The notes beneath the pieces are model-generated. The model had not been told where the DNA came from. It saw only the letters and a list, made by a program, of their open reading frames with translations, and did no database searches. Source: a virus. Taken from it: a DNA stretch of 64,000 bases. A program made the translations under genes and the position numbers. The stretch covers positions 186,001 to 250,000 of IMG/VR virus record IMGVR_UViG_3300002143_000235; one strand, written 5' to 3'. Position 1 is the stretch's first letter; every line of letters starts with the position of its first letter. Of the stretch, positions 24,807-32,580 are shown in pieces.

Positions 24807-25013
24807 CTAAAAATTAATCTCACTTAAAATTAATTTAGATTTACAATATTGACAAAAATGCTTTTTACCTTTAACATACCAACCATCTTTAATTGCTCGT
24901 ATAATTAATTCTTTCTTTGTTCCGTTTAGTTCTCGACTATCAACACCAAAACTATCATCACATCCTTCAAAATTACCATCACAAATCAAAAATGTTTCTA
25001 CAATATAACCCAT
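24807..25013 (-). CDS. small zinc-binding protein, 68 aa
   Basis: Cysteines at CDGNFEGC (about 11-18) and CQYCKSK (about 54-60) form a likely treble-clef or ribbon zinc site; the middle has AIKDGWYVKGKKHFCQYC, like small phage proteins with a GWxxxxxxxxCPxC end. Function unknown. The start overlaps a tiny gene upstream. Confidence 0.6.
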   Translation of the reverse strand: MGYIVETFLICDGNFEGCDDSFGVDSRELNGTKKELIIRAIKDGWYVKGKKHFCQYCKSKLILSEINF

Positions 25014-25093
25014 AAATTACAATTTAATACAACAATAGTTTGTTCTTTGTTTTCTAAAATATGTTTTCTTAATGCTTCTTTAGCTTTATTCAT
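24998..25093 (-). CDS. tiny hypothetical protein, 31 aa
   Basis: A 31-codon ORF (MNKAKEALRKHILENKEQ...) that overlaps the start of the zinc protein gene by 16 nt and sits 5 nt from a -7 box. It may be a real peptide or a translated leader that couples expression of the next gene. Confidence 0.4.
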   Translation of the reverse strand: MNKAKEALRKHILENKEQTIVVLNCNLWVIL

Positions 25094-25097
25094 GTAG

Positions 25098-25105
25098 CAA
25101 ATATA
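25098..25105 (-). promoter_or_regulatory. Bacteroidota-type -7 box, near-leaderless
   Basis: TATATTTG on the - strand, 4 nt before the ATG of the 31-aa ORF. Confidence 0.45.
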
Positions 25106-25116
25106 CAAAATTTTTC

Positions 25117-25485
25117 TTAATGTATGAAATATCTAAAATGATAAACTATGCAACCCAAATTAAATCCAGGAGTATTATCAGTTTCAATATGAATATAAAA
25201 ACGAATTTTACAAACATTATCATTAAGTATTTTTTTGAATATTGTTTTATAACAACGTTTGTATTCAAACATACCTTGAACGTAACTCTCATAAGATAAA
25301 CGTACAACCACTTCATTTTGATATGGTAATGATTTTGGATCTGATTTCACCAATGCAGTAATATCAAATTTTGCAAATAATTCAAGTAATGATTTTTCCA
25401 TTGCTCGTTCATACATTTCAAGTACCATTTGTGGTTCTTTTGATGGATAAAAAGAACGAAGTTTGGATTCAATATGATTATGCAT
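25117..25485 (-). CDS. hypothetical protein, 122 aa
   Basis: Not recognised. Helical, charged N-terminus (IESKLRSFYPSKEPQMVLEM) and a beta-rich C-terminus (CKIRFYIHIETDNTPGF). Ends just before the promoter box at 25098. Confidence 0.5.
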   Translation of the reverse strand: MHNHIESKLRSFYPSKEPQMVLEMYERAMEKSLLELFAKFDITALVKSDPKSLPYQNEVVVRLSYESYVQGMFEYKRCYKTIFKKILNDNVCKIRFYIHIETDNTPGFNLGCIVYHFRYFIH

Positions 25486-25494
25486 GAGACGAGG

Positions 25495-25737
25495 TTAGTA
25501 CTTTACAAAAAGAATATTACTTCCATGAATTGTTGCACTGATTTGATCAACATGATAACCTTTTACTTTAAATTTTTTTATAATTTTATTTGAAACATTA
25601 AAATTACAATAAACAATTACTTGTGATTTGGGTTTAGCAGGTTTCACTTGAATGATGTCCTGTACAATTGGTGTCTTTGCTGCAAGACATACAAATAATA
25701 CTATTCCTATAAAGGCTCCAATAATTGTGTTTTTCAT
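25495..25737 (-). CDS. small protein with N-terminal membrane anchor or signal, 80 aa
   Basis: Begins MKNTIIGAFIGIVLFVCLAAKTP, a signal-anchor type hydrophobic segment, followed by a ~55-residue beta-rich domain (PKSQVIVYCNFNVSNKII). Probably exported to the periplasm or membrane-bound; no cleavage site is clear. Confidence 0.5.
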   Translation of the reverse strand: MKNTIIGAFIGIVLFVCLAAKTPIVQDIIQVKPAKPKSQVIVYCNFNVSNKIIKKFKVKGYHVDQISATIHGSNILFVKY

Positions 25738-25742
25738 ATTGT

Positions 25743-25952
25743 TTATTTTTTTGTATGTGTTACATTAACACCTGTTACATTGTAAGATGGAGACATTCCA
25801 AAACGATCATCACTGGTATCTTGAAGCTTGTAATCTACCCGGATTTGTTCCACTGGTACACCAAGATCTTTTGCAATGATTTCTTTCATCTGATCAAGAG
25901 TAATTTTGTACTCTACTGTTGTTTGTGCGTTTTCGCCTTTGATAATTCCCAT
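25743..25952 (-). CDS. hypothetical protein, 69 aa
   Basis: Start set at ATG 25950-25952 (MGIIKGENAQTTVEYKITLD); an upstream ATG would overlap the previous gene by 100 nt. The chain has a helix DQMKEIIAKDLGVPVEQIRV and then a long loop with strands; the pattern looks like a small DNA- or protein-binding fold seen in other phages but is not assignable. Confidence 0.55.
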   Translation of the reverse strand: MGIIKGENAQTTVEYKITLDQMKEIIAKDLGVPVEQIRVDYKLQDTSDDRFGMSPSYNVTGVNVTHTKK

Positions 25953-25965
25953 GTTGTATATGTTT

Positions 25966-26481
25966 TTAGTAAAGATTTCCGTAAAGATTTTCTCTATTGA
26001 ACTTGATGATGTTATTTGTATCTGAAACGTATTCAGAACGCACCAAATCAACAATATTATCATCATTAATGTATTTGCCTATAGTTGAAGCAAAGAGTGT
26101 GTTAGACTGACTAATTTCACCCGAATTATACCGAACACCATAATGATACGCCTCATCTATTTCTGATATAATCATACCAGTATAGAATCCCTTTAAATTA
26201 TACTTATTAAAGAACACATCAGCGTTACACCATATTCCAACACATATTTTCTCACGAAGTAAGTAGACATGTTTAGAACCAATGATTACACCATGTTTCG
26301 GGGCAAACATACCTTGTTCATAACCGTGACCCATCATTATGATACGGTCGTGGTCTTTGATAGCATTAGTTAATGCACGTTTAGAAAACGCTGTGTTTAT
26401 AACTGTCCAATCACGATCTTCGTAAATCACTTTCAACATGTCTGTTGTTGGATCAGCTGGATGTATTACTAATGTTTTCAT
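25966..26481 (-). CDS. putative caspase/CHAT-like fold protein, 171 aa
   Basis: Belongs to a family widespread in phages whose members start with KTLVIHPADPTT. Two stretches fit the catalytic dyad of clan CD cysteine peptidases (caspases, CHAT): DHDRIIMMGHGYEQGMF with His52 at the end of a hydrophobic strand, and KICVGIWCNADVFF with Cys85 at the end of the next. Later SEIDEAYHYGV could form the C-terminal lid. Usual caspase domains are larger, so this would be a minimal form; it may also be a non-peptidase. Upstream and downstream genes are small hypotheticals. Confidence 0.55.
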   Translation of the reverse strand: MKTLVIHPADPTTDMLKVIYEDRDWTVINTAFSKRALTNAIKDHDRIIMMGHGYEQGMFAPKHGVIIGSKHVYLLREKICVGIWCNADVFFNKYNLKGFYTGMIISEIDEAYHYGVRYNSGEISQSNTLFASTIGKYINDDNIVDLVRSEYVSDTNNIIKFNRENLYGNLY

Positions 26482-26663
26482 TATAAAAAGAGTGTTATGA
26501 TCGCAACTATTAACAAAATAGCTGGAATGCCTTTAACACTAAACTTGTAACTTTTCACAGTTGGTTGCAACATTGCATAATGAAGTCCACGTAAAAATTG
26601 AATAAAAATTAATACGATGTAAATCCATGCAAGCACTTTACAAATAATCATTACTGTTTCCAT
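26481..26663 (-). CDS. small membrane protein, 60 aa
   Basis: Two hydrophobic helices: VMIICKVLAWIYIVLIFIQF (about 4-23) and a C-terminal ILLIVAIITLFL. Overlaps both neighbours by one base. Role unknown. Confidence 0.5.
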   Translation of the reverse strand: METVMIICKVLAWIYIVLIFIQFLRGLHYAMLQPTVKSYKFSVKGIPAILLIVAIITLFL

Positions 26664-27049
26664 TATTTTTTTCCGAAAATATATTCAATATTTGAAAAAT
26701 CATGCAAAAAATTTGTCATAGCTGCTTTATAAGCTTTCTCATCAAATACATAAACAGTTTCATCACCATGAGCATTCGCTAATACTGATTTCATGAATGC
26801 ACATTTTTCTGGTTCTTTTGGCATGGGGGGTTTTAAATCACTACGTGTGATGATCTCCAGTGTACTCTCAGAAATCATATAATACGGATCATAACCATTA
26901 ACATCCATTTTTGATTCAATGATTTCTTTACCATATTTTTCTTTACAGTAATCTACCAATACTTTACGTACTTTAGATATTGCAACTTGTTTGCAAGGAT
27001 CACCAAACTCACTACATTCTGGCGTGTATTCGTATAAGATGTAACTCAT
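26663..27049 (-). CDS. hypothetical protein, 128 aa
   Basis: Not recognised. Starts MSYILYEYTPECSEFGDPCK; two cysteines in the first 20 residues and one later. Mixed alpha/beta. First gene after a promoter-leader element. Confidence 0.5.
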   Translation of the reverse strand: MSYILYEYTPECSEFGDPCKQVAISKVRKVLVDYCKEKYGKEIIESKMDVNGYDPYYMISESTLEIITRSDLKPPMPKEPEKCAFMKSVLANAHGDETVYVFDEKAYKAAMTNFLHDFSNIEYIFGKK

Positions 27050-27058
27050 GTCTTTTAT

Positions 27059-27083
27059 TTATTAATTGAACATTACAAATATA
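27059..27083 (-). promoter_or_regulatory. conserved promoter-leader element (one mismatch)
   Basis: TATATTTG box then TAATGTTCAATTAATAA on the - strand, 10 nt before the ATG at 27049; one base differs from the consensus leader. Confidence 0.7.
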
Positions 27084-27097
27084 GGTAAAATATTGAT

Positions 27098-27343
27098 TCA
27101 AATTGCAACTTGACATTTGATATTCAATACTTTTTTCTTTTCCTTCACCCACAATTTAACCAATGTCTCAGCATAACGAACGGAAACCGTTGGAAATTGT
27201 GATCGAACAACCTGCATCGTACCGCCAACAACTATCTGATAACAGATCTCAGGATCTGCTTCAAGTGGAATGACTTCTGCTCCTGCACTTGTTGGTACAA
27301 TTGTCAAAACGCTGTCTAAGTATTCTAAAACTGGAATTTCCAT
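27098..27343 (-). CDS. hypothetical protein, 81 aa
   Basis: Not recognised. Beta-rich, hydrophobic small protein (SVLTIVPTSAGAEVIPLEAD) ending in KVLNIKCQVAI. Adjacent by 1 nt to the gene upstream. Confidence 0.5.
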   Translation of the reverse strand: MEIPVLEYLDSVLTIVPTSAGAEVIPLEADPEICYQIVVGGTMQVVRSQFPTVSVRYAETLVKLWVKEKKKVLNIKCQVAI

Positions 27344-27344
27344 A

Positions 27345-28076
27345 TTATTTTATTTTATTGAAATATTCTTTTGCTTCAATCTCAACATACTTAAGATCCA
27401 ATAAACGTATTGCTAAAACATCACCATATCTAGCAATACGTTCTGTTGTTTCACGTTTAGTTTCCTTACGTGAAAAGAACCAAAACCATTTAACTGAAAT
27501 GGTGTTGTCTTCAATACATGATGAAATTGTAGTACCCAACAACTTATTCATATGTTCAACAAGTGTTCCAAATGTAAACTTTCCAAGTAATACATATGCT
27601 GACATGTGTTGAATAGTTTGTAAGAACATTATTGGAATTTTGTATTTCATTCCATTACGTTCACACCACTCTTTCAATGTGATAACTTCTGTATCATCAG
27701 GAAGAGCTGTTGCAATAGACGTAAATCCATTGTACATAAGAAGAAAACGTTTATGAAATGGATTTACTAATGTTTGATTGTATTGTACATCTAACATTTT
27801 GATAATTTCATCAAACATTGGATGATCACGATAATCTTCTATATTCAATGCCCAATTAGATTGTGATAATGTTTCATTCATCCACATTTCACGAGAACCA
27901 TAACGATTTTTCAATACTTTACAAGCACGAGTCTTCTCATCAACAAAGCGAATATATGCTGCTTGCATGATTAGATTTCTATCACCAGCATAATGCGTAA
28001 TCATAACATCTGTAACTGATTTATATTGACGAGATGCTTGAAATGTTAAATCGCTATTTGTAAGTAATAATTCCAT
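27345..28076 (-). CDS. hypothetical protein, 243 aa
   Basis: The start is set at ATG 28074-28076 (MELLLTNSDLTFQASRQYKS) because a full promoter-leader sits directly upstream. Soluble, mixed alpha/beta, with a basic stretch (FFSRKETKRETTERIARYGD) near residue 205. No family recognised. Confidence 0.55.
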   Translation of the reverse strand: MELLLTNSDLTFQASRQYKSVTDVMITHYAGDRNLIMQAAYIRFVDEKTRACKVLKNRYGSREMWMNETLSQSNWALNIEDYRDHPMFDEIIKMLDVQYNQTLVNPFHKRFLLMYNGFTSIATALPDDTEVITLKEWCERNGMKYKIPIMFLQTIQHMSAYVLLGKFTFGTLVEHMNKLLGTTISSCIEDNTISVKWFWFFSRKETKRETTERIARYGDVLAIRLLDLKYVEIEAKEYFNKIK

Positions 28077-28081
28077 ATCAT

Positions 28082-28105
28082 TTATTAATTGAACGATACG
28101 AATAT
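28082..28105 (-). promoter_or_regulatory. conserved promoter-leader element (variant)
   Basis: TATATTCG then TATCGTTCAATTAATAA on the - strand: two differences from consensus, including one in the -7 box, possibly lowering strength. Confidence 0.65.
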
Positions 28106-28129
28106 AAGTAAAAGTTTTGATATAAAAAA

Positions 28130-28158
28130 ACATCTTAGTAAATAAATTACTAAGATGT
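28130..28158 (-). terminator. strong terminator ending the 360-nt untranslated region
   Basis: ACATCTTAGTAA (28130-28141) and TTACTAAGATGT (28147-28158) form a 12-bp perfect stem with a 5-nt loop, followed by a 7-nt T-run on the - strand. Confidence 0.85.
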
Positions 28159-28159
28159 C

Positions 28160-28519
28160 TCTATTTCTGCTAAAAAGTAGGTTTATCACGTAAACTCGTG
28201 GTTACATTCCTTAAGCACCATTATCAATTTGTTGTAGTTATCGATCGTAATGGATGGAAAAAAAAAATTAAAACTAAGCAGCCCGCAACAACCAGGTTTT
28301 TATTTTAGTTTTGAAGAAAAAATCGGGTTCAAACGTTTCTCAGAATTCAAATATATTGGTCAATGAATTTTGAGTATTTTAACTGAGGCGAATTTTGAAG
28401 TCGTGTGTCTTGAGTATTGATTTCTTTGTCAATATCAGTCTATACTGCTGCCTCCATCTAACCATAGAGTTAGTAAAATATGTTTGATTAATGGTACTCC
28501 GCTTGAGGTCCCGATTTAA
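28160..28519 (-). ncRNA. candidate noncoding RNA or structured 3' region
   Basis: About 360 bases without a convincing gene, the longest in the window, lying between the stop of the gene at 28520 and the strong terminator at 28130. It is richer in G and C than typical intergenic DNA here, with segments such as CCTGGTTGTTGCGGGCTGC and GGGACCTCAAGCGGAGTACC on the - strand. The longest ORFs are 28 codons (-) and 38 codons (+, 28250-28366). It does not look like a tRNA or tmRNA. A structured or regulatory RNA, processed from the upstream transcript, is the best reading, but no structure family was recognised. Confidence 0.4.
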
Positions 28520-28966
28520 TTAAATTGTAGTTGTAGCATTATGTTGGTCAAGAGCTTCTTGGATTGACTCCAATTCGTTCTCAAAATTTTTCAAACGCTC
28601 GTCTTGTTTTAATTTATTCATGCTTGTTATGTACATGACTTCAACAGTAACACTTCCATAACCTTCGCTTTTTCTGTGTTTACCTTCCAATACTGGAACT
28701 TTTTTCAATTTTGCAATTGTGTCCTTGATCTCAGACATTCTGAAGATCTTGTCATATACCGGTACATTTGCTGCATGGATCTTTGCTTTCAAATTGATAA
28801 GCTCATCTTTTGCTGCTAACCATAACTGGTACGTTTCTTCTGCATCGTAGTAAACTACTGCACCGCTTTCAACAGAGTTTTGTGATTGAAAACGCGCGAA
28901 CAACGTGTCCATCAATTTGATTAATCTGTTTTTTTCTTTAAGTGCCTTACTAATAGTCATGCTCAT
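28520..28966 (-). CDS. DIP1984-like (DUF6847-type) protein, 148 aa
   Basis: Resembles the DIP1984/septicolysin-like family: ISKALKEKNRLIKLMDTLFARF near the start, then SQNSVESGAVVYYDAEETYQL, then NLKAKIHAANVPV, and at the end a helix finishing in NATTTI where the family has N-W-x-T-x-L. Family members are helical proteins of unknown role, often phage or prophage linked. Codon usage is less AT-rich than its neighbours. It is followed by the long untranslated region. Confidence 0.5.
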   Translation of the reverse strand: MSMTISKALKEKNRLIKLMDTLFARFQSQNSVESGAVVYYDAEETYQLWLAAKDELINLKAKIHAANVPVYDKIFRMSEIKDTIAKLKKVPVLEGKHRKSEGYGSVTVEVMYITSMNKLKQDERLKNFENELESIQEALDQHNATTTI

Positions 28967-29033
28967 GTATTTTTTTTTTGATTATCTTAATAGAATGCAA
29001 TAATACATTTAAGATTTAATTTATAAAAATTAT

Positions 29034-29750
29034 TTATAGTAAATAATCATTTAAAATTAACCATTGTGTTAAATGATTTTTCCATATTACATAACCTGCA
29101 TAATTTATATGGATTCCATCCATTGATTTATCATTACGCTGATATGTAGTTCCTTTTTTATCAATAGCATCTGTAACAATTCCTGGGCGAATATCTAAAA
29201 ATGGTACTTGTTTTTGAATACAAATAGCTTTAAGACTATCGTTCATTATTCGAGATCTTAAAGCTAATACACCGTTGACGGGAAATCCACCATATGTAGC
29301 ATCATACCAATTAGTACTGGGAATAACAGACTGCATTAATAAATTAATTCCTCTAGCTTGTACTGAATCAATAATAGTACGATAATTAGCGCATGTTGTT
29401 GATAATGGTATATTTTGATGAGCATCATACATACCAATTTCAATACATAAAAGATCTGGATTCATATTTAACGCTTCATCTAATAAATTCCATTGCAAAA
29501 GATGTTGAGTTCCAATTGCATCAAATCCATAATTAACAATCGAATCTAATCCCATTAAAGTGTTCCAGTTTGTATCAGGACCCCAATAATGATTAATACG
29601 TCTTGTTTCACTATCACCAAGCATAACAATTTTAAGATTTGCTTCTGTACTTTTGTATAAAGGTAGATCGTGTTTAATTGGTTGAATATTTTGTTTTTGA
29701 CATGAAAATAAAGACATGATAACAAAAATAATTACTGTAATGTGTTTCAT
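29034..29750 (-). CDS. SGNH/GDSL-family hydrolase, predicted lipoprotein, 238 aa
   Basis: N-terminus MKHITVIIFVIMSLFSC is a lipoprotein signal peptide with lipobox LFSC (Cys17), so it should be anchored in the host envelope. The catalytic domain has MLGDSETRR (block I, Ser47), an EIGMYD segment in the place of block III, and DGIHINYAGY (block V) with the Asp-x-x-His pair. SGNH enzymes are esterases or acetyl hydrolases on sugars and lipids. A phage lipoprotein hydrolase could trim surface polysaccharide or block further adsorption; this is inference. Base composition is like its neighbours. Confidence 0.8.
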   Translation of the reverse strand: MKHITVIIFVIMSLFSCQKQNIQPIKHDLPLYKSTEANLKIVMLGDSETRRINHYWGPDTNWNTLMGLDSIVNYGFDAIGTQHLLQWNLLDEALNMNPDLLCIEIGMYDAHQNIPLSTTCANYRTIIDSVQARGINLLMQSVIPSTNWYDATYGGFPVNGVLALRSRIMNDSLKAICIQKQVPFLDIRPGIVTDAIDKKGTTYQRNDKSMDGIHINYAGYVIWKNHLTQWLILNDYLL

Positions 29751-29811
29751 TTGTTTGTTTTTAAAAATTTATATACTGCAAAAATAGGTATTATTTTTTA
29801 AACAATGAAAT

Positions 29812-30588
29812 TTATTCAACAATAAATTTCATTCCATGTTCAGTTGCAGCAGTTAATGCATCATTATAATTGTAAAATTGATGTGTAAATGTCATCTGTT
29901 TAATCCATGGTTGACCAGCACATAATTCTGGAATATTCGGCGTATAAACATCATATCCAAATGTACCACCAGAACGTTGTGTAACAAATACACGAATATG
30001 ATGCACATCCATCAACCATTTTTGTAAATCAGTTGGAGACATGTAATCATGCTGTAATAAGATGTACATTGCTTTCTCTGCCAATGCTCGATCAAGACCA
30101 GTCTGCGGATCTGTTTTGACGAAGTGTGACTGTTGTGTTTTGAGCATATCGTTATCATCGTCAATAATTACGTAATCTGTAACCTCTGGATGTGCTTCAA
30201 GCCATGCATGAATCTCACGACCACGTTCGTACTTTTCTTCCCATGAAAGATGTTCTATTTTCTTATAGATAGGCAAGCGATGAAGGATTGGAGTAACGTC
30301 AATAACCTCACCTGGAAGTTGACGTTCCTTCCACATTTTTTTCATTTCATCAAGACCATTCATACGCCATGTTGATGAGATGACAATTTTGGCTCCAGTC
30401 TGCTCAATGATGTACTCTAAGAATCGGACAGAAACTGGACAGAATTTGTGTCCGAACTTATCACGATACATCTCTTGATAAGAGATCTCAGAATCTTTAC
30501 AAAATTCTACAAATGCACAAATGAACTTCTCAACATTGAGTACTCCATCGATATCTAAAAATATAATCTTATTTCCAACCATGCTCAT
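29812..30588 (-). CDS. HAD-superfamily phosphatase, 258 aa
   Basis: HAD motif I is IIFLDIDGVLN (about 8-18; nucleophile and acid Asp), motif II lies in AKIVISSTWRM (about 79-89), and motif IV is YVIIDDDNDM (about 150-159). The C-terminal ~65 residues form a separate beta-rich domain (VFVTQRSGGTFGYDVY). Substrate likely a phosphorylated nucleotide or nucleic-acid end, as in other phage HAD enzymes. A second HAD gene lies at 35724. Confidence 0.8.
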   Translation of the reverse strand: MSMVGNKIIFLDIDGVLNVEKFICAFVEFCKDSEISYQEMYRDKFGHKFCPVSVRFLEYIIEQTGAKIVISSTWRMNGLDEMKKMWKERQLPGEVIDVTPILHRLPIYKKIEHLSWEEKYERGREIHAWLEAHPEVTDYVIIDDDNDMLKTQQSHFVKTDPQTGLDRALAEKAMYILLQHDYMSPTDLQKWLMDVHHIRVFVTQRSGGTFGYDVYTPNIPELCAGQPWIKQMTFTHQFYNYNDALTAATEHGMKFIVE

Positions 30589-30593
30589 TTAAT

Positions 30594-31082
30594 TTAATAA
30601 ATTCCAGTAGTGCAATATTTATTAAATTCCAACTGATTCATACTAATCATCTTTTCGTGAGTAAAAGGATCATATAATGCGTAATATGTATTTCCCTTAT
30701 AACTATTTATTTTGTAATAAAAAGTTGTTCCAATTGCTGCAAAGACTTTTCCTTCCCAGATAACATCTAACTTGATTGTTGTCTCCGGATTTATATGAAA
30801 TGTGGTAAGGAATTTCTTTTTTATGAAATATATAAATTTAACAATCCGTTGTTTGACTGGTAACATCTTTGTAGTCTTAGTTAAGTATAGTGGTAATTCA
30901 CTATTCATTAATCTAAGTAGGTTACCATCAGGAAAACGAAGATCGTATCCGTAACCATAAATTTCTTCAACTACACATTTTGTTCCTTTTGAATAAATTG
31001 GTGCATCACCAACAATCATATCACCAATAAGTTCTAACTCTTGGTTTACTTCATAGAGAAGTGTTGGAAAATGTATCATCAA
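30594..31082 (-). CDS. hypothetical protein, 162 aa
   Basis: Not recognised. Beta-rich; VVEEIYGYGYDLRFPDGNLL resembles a small SH3-like barrel, followed by a basic helix (RIVKFIYFIKKKFLTTF). Overlaps the upstream gene by 4 nt. Confidence 0.5.
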   Translation of the reverse strand: MMIHFPTLLYEVNQELELIGDMIVGDAPIYSKGTKCVVEEIYGYGYDLRFPDGNLLRLMNSELPLYLTKTTKMLPVKQRIVKFIYFIKKKFLTTFHINPETTIKLDVIWEGKVFAAIGTTFYYKINSYKGNTYYALYDPFTHEKMISMNQLEFNKYCTTGIY

Positions 31083-31717
31083 TTAAAGTATAATTGTAAA
31101 ACGTCAAGATCATATTGATTAACACCGCTTTCAATTGCTACTTTCATTGAACCGATACCAGCTGAAAATAATTCTCTAATAGGTGTTGTATCTGTACCTT
31201 CCATCTTCAGCATGATTACAACAGCACACGCAAATCCTTGAACCCATTCAGATGTTGTTTCTTCTGGTTCATACACGTCATTAATAAATGATTTTATATT
31301 GAAACATTTAAAATTTTCTGGATCATTAATTGTTTGAAATGATTTATAAGATTCATCAACTATAGGTGTTTCAAATGTATATTCAATATCATCAATTACA
31401 ATACATACACTTTCAAAAGTATAAAACATTGTTTTATTTTCTTTTTTTTCATAAACTTTATTTAAAAGTGATACTCCATCTTTTGAATAAATGTATAAAT
31501 ATTTATCAAGTCTATATGTTTTACTTTGTTCATCACTTTTTAATTTCGCAACACCAATAAATAAATCAAAATTGAATTCATCTGATGTAAATTCTATAAT
31601 TTTATCTTTTGAAGTTAAAATAACTTTTTGAATCACTTTATTGTAATATGCTCCATCAATAAATTCATCAGGTTGATAATTAGAACGACTAATAAAATTT
31701 GTTGGTAATGTTTCCAT
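31079..31717 (-). CDS. hypothetical protein, 212 aa
   Basis: Not recognised. Lysine-rich, mixed alpha/beta, with a hydrophobic helix near the end (GFACAVVIMLKMEG) and SAGIGSMKVAIESG. ATGA overlap with the next gene. Confidence 0.5.
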   Translation of the reverse strand: METLPTNFISRSNYQPDEFIDGAYYNKVIQKVILTSKDKIIEFTSDEFNFDLFIGVAKLKSDEQSKTYRLDKYLYIYSKDGVSLLNKVYEKKENKTMFYTFESVCIVIDDIEYTFETPIVDESYKSFQTINDPENFKCFNIKSFINDVYEPEETTSEWVQGFACAVVIMLKMEGTDTTPIRELFSAGIGSMKVAIESGVNQYDLDVLQLYFN

Positions 31718-31726
31718 ATTGTAAAT

Positions 31727-32038
31727 TTATTTAATACCATCTTCTGGTACAATTTTAAAATTGTGTGAATTCATTAAAACATTTATTAATTTAGAATGTA
31801 GTGCGTGAAATTTAGCATGTTTTTCACATTTTTTCTGCATTTCATCAATTCCTTCTCTAATTATATCATAATGCTTATTATAATCAGGTAAATGACCAAG
31901 TTTTAATGTAATACTATCGTTAAAAGTTATTGTGTTTTCTAAATTATATGCATAAATACCAATTTGATCACCACCAAAATATGATACTTTAATAATAAAT
32001 GACTGGTTATGTGATACTATTTTTTTAAATAATTTCAT
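31727..32038 (-). CDS. hypothetical protein, 103 aa
   Basis: Not recognised. Starts MKLFKKIVSHNQSFIIKVSY; beta strands then a helix (DEMQKKCEKHAKFHALHSKL). One base from the SLOG gene upstream, so co-transcribed with it. Confidence 0.5.
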   Translation of the reverse strand: MKLFKKIVSHNQSFIIKVSYFGGDQIGIYAYNLENTITFNDSITLKLGHLPDYNKHYDIIREGIDEMQKKCEKHAKFHALHSKLINVLMNSHNFKIVPEDGIK

Positions 32039-32039
32039 T

Positions 32040-32576
32040 TTAAAAAAGTGTTTGTTTTGTTACTATTTTTGTTATCTCTCTGAATGCCTTTTCCTTATTG
32101 AAGAGATTCACAATTGGAATATCATAATCCTTAGCAATACGCATTGCTTGACTTGTTCCACCAGATTCTTTTCCTTCAGGTGTCCAACAAATGATCAACT
32201 CAACCGGTGTATTTAAATTTTCACCTAATACCTGATAACTATTTCTAGCCATCAATTTCTTTGCTGCATCTGAAAGTCTATCCCAAGCTGGATGATACTT
32301 TTCAGCTAATTCAAACGCTTCTGGTGTGAGATTGTAAAGTGGTGATGTATTTCCATTGAAACCTTTCCAAGGAAGATAAATTTCATTTGGAAAATTGTTG
32401 TTCTCCATGTTGTTTAATTTCTCAAACAACGTATCAGCTCCTGGTGCACCACCAGATCGTAAAACAAATCCATTCTTGTACATATAACTAGTAACAAGAT
32501 AAATGTCATTGTATAACGAGTCAGGCCCTTGTTTTGTTGGGGCCTGACGTGAACCGATACCAGCATAGTATCGCAT
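32040..32576 (-). CDS. SLOG-type Rossmann protein (DprA/LOG-like), 178 aa
   Basis: Start set at ATG 32574-32576 (MRYYAGIGSRQAPTKQG), as it follows the previous stop by 4 nt. SLOG domain features: YAGIGSRQAP near the start, VLRSGGAPGADTLFE (about 41-55), and a late ELIICWTPEGKESGGTSQAM (about 135-155), where GGTSQAM fits the family's GGT-x-x-x nucleotide-binding turn. Such phage proteins form one branch of the SLOG superfamily, whose members bind or sense nucleotide-derived signals such as NAD or ADP-ribose products. Its ligand is unknown; the sirtuin gene is two genes upstream. Confidence 0.78.
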   Translation of the reverse strand: MRYYAGIGSRQAPTKQGPDSLYNDIYLVTSYMYKNGFVLRSGGAPGADTLFEKLNNMENNNFPNEIYLPWKGFNGNTSPLYNLTPEAFELAEKYHPAWDRLSDAAKKLMARNSYQVLGENLNTPVELIICWTPEGKESGGTSQAMRIAKDYDIPIVNLFNKEKAFREITKIVTKQTLF

Positions 32577-32580
32577 GTTT

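Noticed and set aside
20006-28105. Regularly recurring ~25-bp motif as a possible CRISPR or transposon end
   Set aside because: Copies lie singly at the 5' side of genes, always in the same orientation to them, and are separated by coding DNA, so they are promoter-leaders.
28250-28366. 38-codon ORF on the + strand (MDGKKKLKLSSPQQPGFYF...)
   Set aside because: It reads protein-like, but no + strand promoter or neighbouring + strand gene supports it, and it is antisense to the likely transcript. Kept only as a note in the noncoding region.
28160-28519. tRNA or tmRNA in the long gene-free region
   Set aside because: A GGTTCAAAC stretch is present, but no acceptor stem, D-arm or anticodon arm could be built around it.
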